Part shown: positions 34,576-43,362 of the stretch, in pieces
Layout: each line of letters opens with the position of its first letter
Numbering within the stretch: the first letter of the stretch is position 1
Position numbers and translations under genes: made by a program
The notes under the pieces: model-generated
What the model was told of the DNA's origin: nothing
The model's database searches: none
What the model saw: only the letters and a program-made list of their open reading frames with translations
NCBI GenBank assembly: GCA_007095785.1
Contig: SFBL01000178.1
Location: 1-52,677 of the forward strand
DNA length: 52,677 bases
DNA from: Microcystis aeruginosa Ma_SC_T_19800800_S464
Lineage (GTDB): Bacteria > Cyanobacteriota > Cyanobacteriia > Cyanobacteriales > Microcystaceae
Reading direction: 5' to 3'

Positions 34576-35427
34576 CTAGGGTAACTTTTGATTATAACTG
34601 ACGGTCGCCACCACATCCGGTAAAGGACGCTGCAGTTTATATAACCAGAATAACCCGAAAATACCGATAGCGATCGCTCCTAAACTAATTATTTGCGCCA
34701 TTTTTAGAGGCCCAAACATTAAACTATCGGTGCGTAGCCCCTCGATCCAGAATCTACCTAGACTGTAGGCGATAAAATAGACTAGGGTAAGGGTGCCAAT
34801 TTTTAATTTACCCGGGTGTTTTAAACCCCAGAAAAATAGATAGATGAGTAGGGCAAAAACTGCCAGATTCCAGAGAGATTCGTAGAGAAAGGTGGGGTGA
34901 AAATAATCGACGGCGATATATTCTAAAGGACGACTAGCCGGAGGAATAAACAACTTCCAAGGTAAATTAGTCGGACTGCCAAAAGCTTCCGAATTAAAAA
35001 AGTTACCCCAACGTCCAATCGCTTGACCGAGAATAACTGAAGGGACCACCAGATCGAGTAATTGCCAAAGAGAAACCCGATTAATGCGGGCAAAGATTAG
35101 GGCTGCCAGCAACCCCCCGATAATTGCCCCGTGAATAGCGATACCTCCCTTCCAAATGGCGATAATATCGGCAGGATTTTGCGCGTATTCTTGCCACTGA
35201 AAGAGAACATAGTACAGACGGGCTGCAGGTATAGCCCCCACTACTAACCAAATGGCCAAATCAGCGATTAAATCCGGATTGATCGCTCTTTTTTGGGCGA
35301 GGTACTGGGAGAGGGTGACACCCAATAATACCGCCATAGCGATGAGAAATCCATACCAGCGCACCGAAATTGGTCCGATCTCCCAGAGGACGGGGCCGGG
35401 AGACTGAAAGACAAAACCTAAGAGCAT
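34576..35427 (-). CDS. lgt: Prolipoprotein diacylglyceryl transferase
   Basis: A 283-residue inner-membrane enzyme that transfers diacylglycerol from phosphatidylglycerol to the lipobox cysteine of prolipoproteins. The Lgt signature [13 protein letters not shown] (about residues 137-149) is present, as are HGAIIGGL and the later [11 protein letters not shown]. About seven membrane helices are visible. It is first of a two-gene unit with the LivH-type permease. Confidence 0.95.
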   Translation of the reverse strand: MLLGFVFQSPGPVLWEIGPISVRWYGFLIAMAVLLGVTLSQYLAQKRAINPDLIADLAIWLVVGAIPAARLYYVLFQWQEYAQNPADIIAIWKGGIAIHGAIIGGLLAALIFARINRVSLWQLLDLVVPSVILGQAIGRWGNFFNSEAFGSPTNLPWKLFIPPASRPLEYIAVDYFHPTFLYESLWNLAVFALLIYLFFWGLKHPGKLKIGTLTLVYFIAYSLGRFWIEGLRTDSLMFGPLKMAQIISLGAIAIGIFGLFWLYKLQRPLPDVVATVSYNQKLP

Positions 35428-35500
35428 AAAATTATTAAGAATAAAAAATTTTATCTTTCCTATAGTATCTTATGCTATGATGAAATACGGTGACATATTT

Positions 35501-35581
35501 GCGGATGTGGCGGAATTGGTAGACGCGCTAGATTTAGGTTCTAGTGTCTTTGATGTGTGGGTTCGAGTCCCTCCATCCGCA
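35501..35581 (+). tRNA. trnL: tRNA-Leu (UAG)
   Basis: The acceptor stem GCGGATG (35501-35507) pairs with CATCCGC (35574-35580), followed by discriminator A. The anticodon stem CTAGA/TCTAG encloses the loop TTTAGGT, with anticodon TAG at 35535-35537. The long variable arm (GTCTTTGATGTG region) and the GGTTCGAGTCC T-arm are those of a class II leucine tRNA. CCA is not encoded. Confidence 0.95.
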
Positions 35582-36192
35582 TTAACCCTGGGGTCGATGA
35601 AGTGTAACCTAATTTGGCGTTGACGACCGACGACCCAAAAGGAAAACTTATTAATTTCCATTTTTGAGACTCAGACTCAGGAGAGAGGAGATTTCTCGGG
35701 TTAGCAAATTCAGGCATTTTGTTCGATAAATAAGGATTCTTTCAGTTCAAAAACTCTTTGGTTTGTATTTTTTCCTTTTGACGGCTGACTCAGACAATGC
35801 TGACTCAACCAGAGGTTTTTAAATTTTTTAGAGGAAGTCTAATATCATTTTGCCAAAGTAATGACAATTTTTGATGGTTCAAAAATGAGAAAAATAGGCA
35901 TAAAATTGCATAAAATCACTAAATAGAGCATTTAATTGATTATTATTCATTCTTAATTCTCCTGACTACTGACGACCGGCTACTGACTCCTAACCCTCAC
36001 AACAATTTTTGATTTTTGCAAGAGGTGTATTCTAAGGCGCAATTACGCTCTGAGAGAAGAATTGGGCTTGCAGATGTCAGTCACGACTATTGAAATTGGT
36101 ATAACGTCCCTTAAATGAGTTACACCAAATAAGTGACCTAGATCGTGTGACTGGTAAGAGGGAGAGGAACAATCTATCCTAAACAGTAATAG
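35582..36192. other. Gene-free AT-rich interval
   Basis: About 600 bases with no gene. It has a heptamer-like stretch, CTGACTACTGACGACC with TACTGACTCC (about 35960-35990), also present inside the MITE at 10092, and A/T-rich DNA. The right part leads into the structured leader of the gene cluster at 36361. A promoter is expected near 36000-36150 but no consensus pair stands out. Confidence 0.5.
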
Positions 36193-36303
36193 AGAGCTAG
36201 ATAGCAGAGTACTCCTTAGCAAGATACCGCTCTAGCTCTTAATCTCAAACCAAGTGAAATAGGATTCGACAGACAAGGTTAGGTCAGACCTAATTCCGTC
36301 GAA
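36193..36303 (+). promoter_or_regulatory. Structured leader with two stem-loops upstream of the cluster
   Basis: AGAGCTAGA (36193-36201) pairs perfectly with TCTAGCTCT (36231-36239). TTCGAC (36265-36270) pairs with GTCGAA (36298-36303), enclosing a second perfect stem TTAGGTC-A-GACCTAA (36279-36293). The helices lie 58-168 bases before the first start codon and are not followed by T-runs, so they look regulatory or stabilising rather than terminating. They may also be operator palindromes for the LuxR-type regulator of this region. Confidence 0.5.
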
Positions 36304-36360
36304 ATTGTTCTTAATTTTATCGACATTTTAGCGACTACTTGCGCTCAGGAAGGGACTTAT

Positions 36361-37413
36361 ATGGATCAGCCTTTTGAAAGTGATGTTATGGAGGACTTAG
36401 CCGCTAATTCCTCCTTTGCCGATGAGGGAGCCTTCGATGCTTGGGAAGGTATGGAAAGCGAAGGTTTTGAAGGATTTGAAGCCGAAGACAGTTTTGGCGA
36501 AGAGCAATTAGGATGGGAAGATCTGGGAGGAGAGGGCTTTTTGGAAGAAGACGACTACGAGGCAGAATTAGGGGAAGATTTCGGCGATGATTACTTCAGC
36601 GATAGCGAAGCCAATGATTGGGATGCCCTAGAAGAAGCCGTTGCCGATGCCCTAGATGCGGAAGACAGCGATGAATTTTTCCGACAATTATTAGGAGGAA
36701 TTAGCCGGGTGGCGGGGGCGGCCCGTCGGGGAGCCACCACTGCGGGCCGGGTAGCTCGGGGGGTGGGACGGGCAGCCCAAACCGCCGGCAGGGTAGCTGG
36801 ACAAGCGCGACGGGTAGCCGGACAAGTGCAGAGAGTGGCTGGACAAGTGCAGCGAGTGGCGGGACGTGCCGGACGCGCTGCCAATCCCTTAGCCAGCATT
36901 TTGGGGCAAGTAGCGCCGCTGCTGCAACAGTATGCCGCCCAGGGCTTTGATGAATTGGATGCCCTAGAAGACTTAGCTGATTTATTTGCCGATGAGGAGC
37001 TAGATGAGGCTTTACCTGTAATAGCTGGTATAGCAGCCCGCACTATGGTTAGACCAGTGCTGCGCCGTGCCGCCCTCAGTAGTCCTCTCCGTCGTCAGAT
37101 CGTTCACAGTACCACCCAAGTGGCTCGAAATCTAGTCCGCCGTCAGGGACCGGCTGCCCTGCGAGCTTTGCCGAGGATAGCTCAGAGTGTCGGACAAACC
37201 GCCGCTCGTCGTCGTTTATCCCCCAGTCGCTTACCGCAAGCTATCCGACAAACCGGGGCGAGAGTGGCGGCGCAACCCCGTTTAGTGGGGCAGTTATCCC
37301 GTCCCGCCCCGGGGATGAGAAGAACTTCTGTTCGCCCCGGTCGTGGTCGCGGTGGTCTGCCCCAGCGCCTAAGACTACAGGGGCCCGTGGAAATTATGAT
37401 CACGCGCCTATAG
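36361..37413 (+). CDS. Lysine-free acidic/arginine-rich two-part protein A
   Basis: A 350-residue protein of no family I can name. Residues 1-107 hold 42 Asp/Glu and not one Lys or Arg. From residue 108 (after DSDEFF) the chain turns arginine-rich, with RVAGQVQ-type repeats coded by 21-base units. A short acidic block (DALEDLADLFADEELDEA, about 201-218) interrupts before the basic C-terminal half, which ends RLQGPVEIMITRL. There is no lysine anywhere. The paralogue at 37448 shares the N-terminal FE-S/T-DVM-E/D-DL motif, the DEFFR switch point, the RQGPAA region and the C-terminal GPV-T/E-I. The start has AGGAAGGG upstream. A precursor whose acidic segment neutralises a cationic domain is an inference. 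Confidence 0.8.
   Translation: MDQPFESDVMEDLAANSSFADEGAFDAWEGMESEGFEGFEAEDSFGEEQLGWEDLGGEGFLEEDDYEAELGEDFGDDYFSDSEANDWDALEEAVADALDAEDSDEFFRQLLGGISRVAGAARRGATTAGRVARGVGRAAQTAGRVAGQARRVAGQVQRVAGQVQRVAGRAGRAANPLASILGQVAPLLQQYAAQGFDELDALEDLADLFADEELDEALPVIAGIAARTMVRPVLRRAALSSPLRRQIVHSTTQVARNLVRRQGPAALRALPRIAQSVGQTAARRRLSPSRLPQAIRQTGARVAAQPRLVGQLSRPAPGMRRTSVRPGRGRGGLPQRLRLQGPVEIMITRL
36799..36861. repeat. 21-bp tandem repeat coding for GQVQRVA-type units
   Basis: Three copies of a 21-base unit starting GGACAAG lie in frame in gene A of the cluster and encode near-identical arginine/glutamine/valine heptads. Copy number may vary without disturbing the frame. Confidence 0.8.
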
Positions 37414-37447
37414 CTATTTCTGCCCTTGCAATTAGGAGAGAAAAATC

Positions 37448-38395
37448 ATGTATCAAGCCTTTGAAACCGATGTCATGGATGACTTGTTTTACGATCAAGT
37501 GGAAGGCCCTGCCCAACGGGGCGACTATTACGATAGCTACGATGCCGGGGATGAATTCGGGGAATACGATCTGGCCGAAGCCGATGATGATGCCTTTGTC
37601 GGTGGTTTAATTCGCAGTGGTCAGGGATTTGACGAGATGGAAGACTGGGGAGAACAGGGCTACGATTCGGGTTTTGATGCCTTGGAGGATGCCCTGGCCG
37701 ATGCCCTGGCCGAGGAGGACACGGACGAGTTTTTCCGACGCTTGGGACGCATCGCTCGCAGAGTGGGACGCAGAGTCGGACAAGTTGCTGGACGGGTGCG
37801 CCGGGGAATCGGTTCCGTGGCCCGAGTGGTCGGGCCGATCGCCAGGATGATCCCCATACCGCAAGCGCAATTAATCGGACGTATTGCCAACGTGGCTGGA
37901 AGACTTTTAGCCGATGAGGCCGATGAGTTTGAGGCTTTGGAGGACTTATTTGACCTGGCCGAGACCGAAGATGCGATCGATGCGGCCGCTCCCTTTGTTT
38001 CCGCCGTTGCCCTGCGGACCGCTATGCCCAATATCTCGCGACTACCCCGGCAAACTCGCCGGGAATTGGTCAGTAGTGTCAGCCAAGCGACACGCACCCT
38101 CGCCCATCGTCAGGGTCCAGCCGCCGCTAGAGCCGTACCTCGTATTGTCCGGGGGGTTAGTCGTACCGTTGCCCAAAGAGGTTTACCCGCCCGGTCTGTG
38201 GCCCCTGCCGTGCGTCGTGCCGCCGCCCGAGTCGCCCAAAGTCCTCGCACCGTGCGCCGTTTAGCCCGTCCGCTCACGACCACATCCCGCCCTGGTTCGC
38301 GATCGATGTCTGGGGGACGACCTTGCCCCACCTGTGGCCGCAGCCATAGCTATCGTCTGCGCGGACCGGTAACGATTCAGATTCAAGGCAGTTAG
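37448..38395 (+). CDS. Lysine-free acidic/arginine-rich two-part protein B
   Basis: A 315-residue paralogue of the preceding protein, 34 bases downstream, with its own AGGAGAG site. Residues 1-96 contain 32 Asp/Glu and two Arg. After DTDEFF (to residue 96) comes RRLGRIARRVGRRVGQVAGR. Like its neighbour it has no lysine. A mid acidic block (EADEFEALEDLFDLAETED, about 157-176) and HRQGPAAARAVPRIV are shared. Unique to it is a CPTCGRSH motif near the C-terminus (about residue 294), a possible single zinc knuckle, before YRLRGPVTIQIQGS. Function is unknown; it is probably part of the same assembly as protein A. Confidence 0.8.
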   Translation: MYQAFETDVMDDLFYDQVEGPAQRGDYYDSYDAGDEFGEYDLAEADDDAFVGGLIRSGQGFDEMEDWGEQGYDSGFDALEDALADALAEEDTDEFFRRLGRIARRVGRRVGQVAGRVRRGIGSVARVVGPIARMIPIPQAQLIGRIANVAGRLLADEADEFEALEDLFDLAETEDAIDAAAPFVSAVALRTAMPNISRLPRQTRRELVSSVSQATRTLAHRQGPAAARAVPRIVRGVSRTVAQRGLPARSVAPAVRRAAARVAQSPRTVRRLARPLTTTSRPGSRSMSGGRPCPTCGRSHSYRLRGPVTIQIQGS

Positions 38396-38419
38396 GCAAC
38401 CAACCGCAATGGGGGCAGT

Positions 38420-39703
38420 ATGGGAACGAGAGCTTTTCTACACAATAAAATTTTAGATCTAACGGCGCGAGCGCGTCGTCTAGTCAGGGTAAATTATGCT
38501 TCCGTGGGGATTCGCCCCCAAGATTTACCCTACGCTCCCTCTCCCGACCATTTTCGGGCAGCTAATCAACGTCTGGCTAAGATCGATCGACAAATTCAAC
38601 GTCGTCTTCAGCATCTACAAGGGACGTGGAACGAGTCACCGATAGAGCGAGTTTTGATTGATATAGCGCTGGTAGAACGGGAAATTGACCGCGCTCGCCG
38701 TAGTTTTGGGCTATTTTTTGAAATTTTTAGTCAAAGGGGTTCCTCTTTTGCCGCCGCTCTCGCCGCCCATGATCTGATCGCGATCGATTGTTATCGGGCC
38801 ATTCGCGAGTCCTCCCCGGGATTATTTCGCGGACCGATGCTAAAACCCTTGTGTTATATGGAACACGGTTTCTCGCCTGCTACCATGCGTCGTGGAGTTT
38901 TGCTGACTCGTCTTTTGGGAGAACCTAATCCCTTCCCGATTATCCGGATTCCTTGGGATCGAGATAATCCTTGGCAACCGGTCTTTATCCACGAAGTAGC
39001 CCACAATCTGCAAGCGGATCTGGGTATCTGGCAGGAAAATCGTCAAGCGGTGATCCGTCGCATTCTCGGCACCAGTGGCGACCCCAGTATTACTCGCATC
39101 TACGGACGCTGGCATAAGGAAGTTTTTGCCGATTTAGCGGCGATTTTATTAGCCGGTCCAGCCGCAGCCTGGGGAATGGCACTTTTTCTGGCTCATCCCG
39201 CTCCCCGTACCCTTACCTATCGTCCTGGAGGAGCGCACCCGACGGCATATCTGAGAATTTTGATCTTAGCGGAAATGTTGCGACGGATGGGATTTGGTCA
39301 AGAAGGCGATCGCCTACGCTCGGTTTGGCAGCAACTCTATAACCCTAATCGTTTTCACCGTCTGCCGGCACGTCTGTTAACCACCTCGGAATTATTGATT
39401 CCCCATCTGGTGGATGAAATTGCCTATCAAACCCGTCGCAATCTCGCCCAACAGGCCCTGGCGGATATTATTCCTTTTTCTGAAGATGATGAAAAAGCGA
39501 TTCAAGCCGGTGCTAGACAATTAGTTCAAGGAGGGGTTCCCCCCGATTTACCGCCGCGATTTCTGGTCAGCGCCGCTAGTTATGCCCTCGCTACTGGTCA
39601 AATTCCCGCCCGTCAGTTATCCAATCGGGTTATTAATCATCTTACCTCCCCTATTCCCCCATCTTCACCCAGTTTTAAAGAAATACAAGCCGCTTTGCTC
39701 TGA
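38420..39703 (+). CDS. Putative zinc metallopeptidase (HExxH)
   Basis: A 427-residue protein. HEVAH at residues 191-195, in VFIHEVAHNLQADLG, fits the zinc-binding HExxH helix. An aligned second part, WHKEVFADLAAILLAGPAA, offers Glu234 as a possible third ligand 39 residues on, as in gluzincins. A basic N-terminal 60 residues and a helical first third precede it. No signal peptide or membrane segment is visible, so it probably acts in the cytoplasm. It starts 24 bases after protein B. Processing or activation of proteins A and B is the obvious hypothesis. Family membership is inferred from motifs only. Confidence 0.68.
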   Translation: MGTRAFLHNKILDLTARARRLVRVNYASVGIRPQDLPYAPSPDHFRAANQRLAKIDRQIQRRLQHLQGTWNESPIERVLIDIALVEREIDRARRSFGLFFEIFSQRGSSFAAALAAHDLIAIDCYRAIRESSPGLFRGPMLKPLCYMEHGFSPATMRRGVLLTRLLGEPNPFPIIRIPWDRDNPWQPVFIHEVAHNLQADLGIWQENRQAVIRRILGTSGDPSITRIYGRWHKEVFADLAAILLAGPAAAWGMALFLAHPAPRTLTYRPGGAHPTAYLRILILAEMLRRMGFGQEGDRLRSVWQQLYNPNRFHRLPARLLTTSELLIPHLVDEIAYQTRRNLAQQALADIIPFSEDDEKAIQAGARQLVQGGVPPDLPPRFLVSAASYALATGQIPARQLSNRVINHLTSPIPPSSPSFKEIQAALL

Positions 39704-39768
39704 AAACTTAGGAATATAACTGATCACTGAAAAAAACCCAACACCTTTTTTCCTTGCCCTGATAAATT

Positions 39769-41709
39769 ATGAACACTTCATCTGGCAATCCGTTTAATTA
39801 TAGTAGTGCCATGGCCAAAAATAATGGCCTGATGCCCAGTAGTTCTCGTATGGCGTTGGATAATCTTCTGCGGCGAGAATTAAAAGTCAGCGATCCTAAT
39901 GATGCCAAACAGATAGCAGAGGCATTACTAAACCGCTATAAAAACAATCCTAGAGCAGTAGCTATCAACAAGGAGGCGGAGGGAGTTCCCTTTCTTTTGG
40001 CTTCTAGTGCACCGATGCCCCTGCAGCAAGCTCCCACATCCTCCGATGCAGAAATGCAGCAAGCGATCGATGATGTCAACCGTGATTTACAAGAATTAAC
40101 AACTAATACAATTCTCAAGGATCTCTCCTCGGAATTGGCGGGCTGGGCGATGGCGATCCGTTCTGCCATACAAGAGGGCTTTAATTCGGCTCGTTTTGCC
40201 CTGGATTCCCACTATCGGGATAAAACCTTCGGAATTCGTCGTAATTTAGGGGAATACGCCCGTCTCTCCCGTTTAGTCGGGGCTTTGAGTTCCCCGGTGG
40301 TTAATGTCAATTACCGCAATTTGGCTCAAAGTCTTGACGAAGTTACTTCCGTCCTCTTGGTGATGATGGGGGAAGCTTTAGCTAATGTCGGTTTTAACCG
40401 GAGTCGTTACCTGTTGCAAGTTCCCTACAGTGAATTGCAGGGACGACGAGATTCGGTGATTTATGCCCTACGCAACTTTATCGGTTCAACCCAAACTGCC
40501 TACGCTGCCAATGAGTGGCCCAGGGGTGTGGATGCTTATCGGCAACTGTACTCTTTTCTCGATAATCAGGGACAGAATGATCTTCGCTCCCTCTTGGTGG
40601 AAAATGAACTCTCCCGGGTGATGGATTCCCTGATTCATCGTGCTAGTCAGGGTAATGTGGAAGGGTTGCGTCATTTAGGGGCAACGGCTCAGTTAGATGT
40701 GCAACGCTTACGTCGATTAGTCCTGATTGGCAAGAATTTGCAAGAAGTCATGGCGGTTAATCCCGCTTCTCCCCCCCTCGATGCTTTTTTACAGGCACTT
40801 CAGTTATTTATCGATGGATTTGAAGGCTCTGGCGGTTTTCGCCTCTTACGTTTAGCACGACCACCGATTTTATTCTATGGATTGTACGGCTCCTCTGCTA
40901 ATGAGGAAACCACAGAAAATCAATTGGTAGAATTAGCTTTTCAGCGCAACCTACTGGCAGAATTATTAGATTGCTGGTTACAGTGTGGTTGTACTAGCGA
41001 TCGCTTACTGTGTCAGATTATTTTCGATAAAATTCTCTATGATGTGGACCGGGCGATCGATTTTTATGCTTTGGGAACCGCAGAAAATCGCGAACCAGAA
41101 TATCGATCTTTAGCCTATAGTTATCTGATTGATGTGGTGATTAATCCCGATGATAACGATGCTTGTCTTCCCCCAAACTCCACAGATAATCTGGTCAGTC
41201 GCATACGGAGAACGCTCACCAATATTCGCAACCTTCTTTATGTTACTGTCTTCTCATCTATTCGTGATGGGAAGTTACCTGCTATTCCTCCAGATCAGAA
41301 AAATATCAGAAAGCTAGTCGAGCAGGAATTACGCATTCAGGGAGACATGGAAAGTCATTGGCTCGATCTCGTCCAAACCATGGCTCCCTCTTGCCTACCT
41401 TTTGGCAATGGTAATAGTGATGGAGGCATATTTAACATTATGGCTAGGCTCATTCAAGATGCTTTAAATCGTGCTTTATCTTTATCCTTAAGTAGCAATA
41501 GCAATCCTACTAAATTCCGCATCGATCCCTCGACTTTGTTTAATACACCACCTCAGTACGAATTGAGTTTACGAGCCGAGGCCGACGCTTCTGCGATTGT
41601 TAATAATAACCTTGAAAATCTTAGTGAGTATCTTGAGACTATTGCCGAGAGTTTAACTGTTGATACTGGTGACAGACCCGATGACATAGATGATGATCTA
41701 GAGCAATAG
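39769..41709 (+). CDS. Large unknown protein of the cluster
   Basis: A 646-residue, mostly helical soluble protein with no family recognised. It has a polar N-terminus (SGNPFNYSSAMAKNNG), a mid segment with LYSFLDNQGQNDLRSLL, a cysteine-containing stretch LLDCWLQCGCTSDRLLC (about residues 403-420) and a strongly acidic C-terminal tail, RPDDIDDDLEQ. There are no membrane helices and no nucleotide-binding loop. It lies 65 bases after the metallopeptidase-like gene. A structural or scaffold role is possible but unsupported. Confidence 0.7.
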   Translation: MNTSSGNPFNYSSAMAKNNGLMPSSSRMALDNLLRRELKVSDPNDAKQIAEALLNRYKNNPRAVAINKEAEGVPFLLASSAPMPLQQAPTSSDAEMQQAIDDVNRDLQELTTNTILKDLSSELAGWAMAIRSAIQEGFNSARFALDSHYRDKTFGIRRNLGEYARLSRLVGALSSPVVNVNYRNLAQSLDEVTSVLLVMMGEALANVGFNRSRYLLQVPYSELQGRRDSVIYALRNFIGSTQTAYAANEWPRGVDAYRQLYSFLDNQGQNDLRSLLVENELSRVMDSLIHRASQGNVEGLRHLGATAQLDVQRLRRLVLIGKNLQEVMAVNPASPPLDAFLQALQLFIDGFEGSGGFRLLRLARPPILFYGLYGSSANEETTENQLVELAFQRNLLAELLDCWLQCGCTSDRLLCQIIFDKILYDVDRAIDFYALGTAENREPEYRSLAYSYLIDVVINPDDNDACLPPNSTDNLVSRIRRTLTNIRNLLYVTVFSSIRDGKLPAIPPDQKNIRKLVEQELRIQGDMESHWLDLVQTMAPSCLPFGNGNSDGGIFNIMARLIQDALNRALSLSLSSNSNPTKFRIDPSTLFNTPPQYELSLRAEADASAIVNNNLENLSEYLETIAESLTVDTGDRPDDIDDDLEQ

Positions 41710-41757
41710 ATGATGATAATAGTGAGCGATTTTGGCAGTAATCAAAGAGGTTCAAGT

Positions 41758-42204
41758 ATGAAAGAGGTGACAACAACAATAGCGACCCAACTAGCTGAAC
41801 TTAATGAGCATTTGGTGGCAATAATTGACTGTCTTCCCTGTGGTGACGAAGGTGATGATAGTTGTTCGGAAGAAATAGCTAAAATTCGGGAAAAATTGGC
41901 TGAAACAATAAGGACGGTAGGAGAAATAGAGGAGCAATTAGGGGGTATAGAAACAAGAGTTAAAAGACTAGAGGAATCGGTTATTTCTGGCGATTTTAGC
42001 AAGAGAAATGCTTTAATCAATGAAGTTCTTCTCTGCTTAAAAGAAGAAGATCGCCTTACCTTAGAAAAGTTATATGATTTGGCTTTTGGTGAAAGTAAAC
42101 CTGGCATTTTGTATGAAAAATTGCCTTCAGATACCGACCAAGTCAAACATCGAGAAACTTTAAATCAGTGTCGGCAAGCTCAAGCTCTCCCTCCTCGCCC
42201 ATAA
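41758..42204 (+). CDS. Small coiled-coil protein of the cluster
   Basis: A 148-residue protein. The ATG at 41758 is chosen because AGAGG lies just upstream; the frame could begin at 41710, directly after the previous stop, but without a ribosome binding site. It has an LPCGDEGDDSC segment (about residues 27-37) followed by a coiled coil of about 45 residues (EIEEQLGGIETRVKRLEES) and a C-terminal helical region, ending in a QALPPRP tail. No family is recognised. It is probably an oligomerising partner. Confidence 0.7.
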   Translation: MKEVTTTIATQLAELNEHLVAIIDCLPCGDEGDDSCSEEIAKIREKLAETIRTVGEIEEQLGGIETRVKRLEESVISGDFSKRNALINEVLLCLKEEDRLTLEKLYDLAFGESKPGILYEKLPSDTDQVKHRETLNQCRQAQALPPRP

Positions 42205-42246
42205 CAGCTAGATAGAGAAGAGGCCATTAAATAAAGGAATCCAACC

Positions 42247-43338
42247 ATGACCTACAACACCACAGAAACCATTCAACGCTTGTGGGCGACCTTTTTGAGA
42301 GATCAATTAGGAGCGATGCCACCGGAAGAGCGCCAACAGTACGAACAGCAACTCGAAGACCGTTTCGGTGAACTACTCAAGGGGGCTGCCGACGGTTCCA
42401 GTAGTCCCGATAGTTTCCTCGATTTAATCGGATTTGGACCCAAAGGACCGATTCCCTTCGAGAACGTTTCCTATCCCTATATCCAGCCGGATTTCGATGA
42501 TTCCGTCGTTCCTAGTCAACTGCACGCCGCTGCCGAACTGTACTATATCTACCAACACGAACGGATGAAAGTTTTTCAAGTCATCCAAGTGCTGCAGCGT
42601 CTGTTTAGAGAGGGACGGATGCGGATTCAACGGGGACCGGGGGCGCGAGGTCTATATTTACTTGACAAATGGAAACCTTTGCGCTATACGATCCGCGACC
42701 GGATGATGGCCTACCGTCGCGCCTTTAACTACGGTAATGCCCAACCAGCTTCGGGGGCGATCGTTAACCGCAATTTTCATCGGCAATTAGTCGGGTTTAT
42801 GGTGGCCGTTGCCCAATATTTCCGGGATTTATTGATCGGGGAAGTAATTCGCGGTGGCACTCTCATTGAACAGCGACCCTTTGGCAGTATCGGCACGGTT
42901 CAACGCATCGGCTTGGATCTGCGCTATGCTCTCGATCGCTCCACCTACGGTAACATTTTGGCCCTGACGATGGAAACTGGACATTATCTCAATACCGTTC
43001 TCAACCTTTTGGATGCAGCCGATATCAAAAAAGCCTTCGATGCTAATACCAAATGGGATGTAATCGAAATCGTCTCCAATCGCTATCTGGGGGGTGTTGC
43101 CGAACCCTCCCAACGGGCAAAAATGGCGGAAAGCGGTCGTCGGATTCTGCAATTTGTCGCCGATAACGACTTTAAAACCGCCCTCGACCCGATTTTATTC
43201 CAATCGGAACTCAGACCCATGGGTCCCCATTCGGAAGCTTGGTTAGCTGCCTATCGCATGACTCCCGAAGGCCGGGCCTTTCAGGGGGTAACTCCGGCGC
43301 TGCGCAGTGTTATCGGTTCGGGGTCTGCTGGGGTGTAA
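42247..43338 (+). CDS. Unknown protein of the cluster, 363 residues
   Basis: A soluble, mainly helical protein without a recognised family. The N-terminal part is rich in Gln and Glu (PPEERQQYEQQLEDRFGELL). The centre has aromatic, basic helices (AELYYIYQHERMKVFQVIQV and RMMAYRRAFNYGNAQ). The C-terminal 40 residues are glycine-, proline- and alanine-rich (GRAFQGVTPALRSVIGSGSA). There is no catalytic motif or membrane helix. It is 42 bases behind the coiled-coil gene and 24 bases before the next. Confidence 0.7.
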   Translation: MTYNTTETIQRLWATFLRDQLGAMPPEERQQYEQQLEDRFGELLKGAADGSSSPDSFLDLIGFGPKGPIPFENVSYPYIQPDFDDSVVPSQLHAAAELYYIYQHERMKVFQVIQVLQRLFREGRMRIQRGPGARGLYLLDKWKPLRYTIRDRMMAYRRAFNYGNAQPASGAIVNRNFHRQLVGFMVAVAQYFRDLLIGEVIRGGTLIEQRPFGSIGTVQRIGLDLRYALDRSTYGNILALTMETGHYLNTVLNLLDAADIKKAFDANTKWDVIEIVSNRYLGGVAEPSQRAKMAESGRRILQFVADNDFKTALDPILFQSELRPMGPHSEAWLAAYRMTPEGRAFQGVTPALRSVIGSGSAGV

Positions 43339-43362
43339 CGCTATTTTTTTAGAGGTGTCCCG

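Noticed and set aside
36361-38395. Proteins A and B as parts of an extracellular contractile injection system
   Set aside because: No sheath, tube, baseplate or ATPase gene is visible in the window, so the idea has no support beyond the unusual composition.
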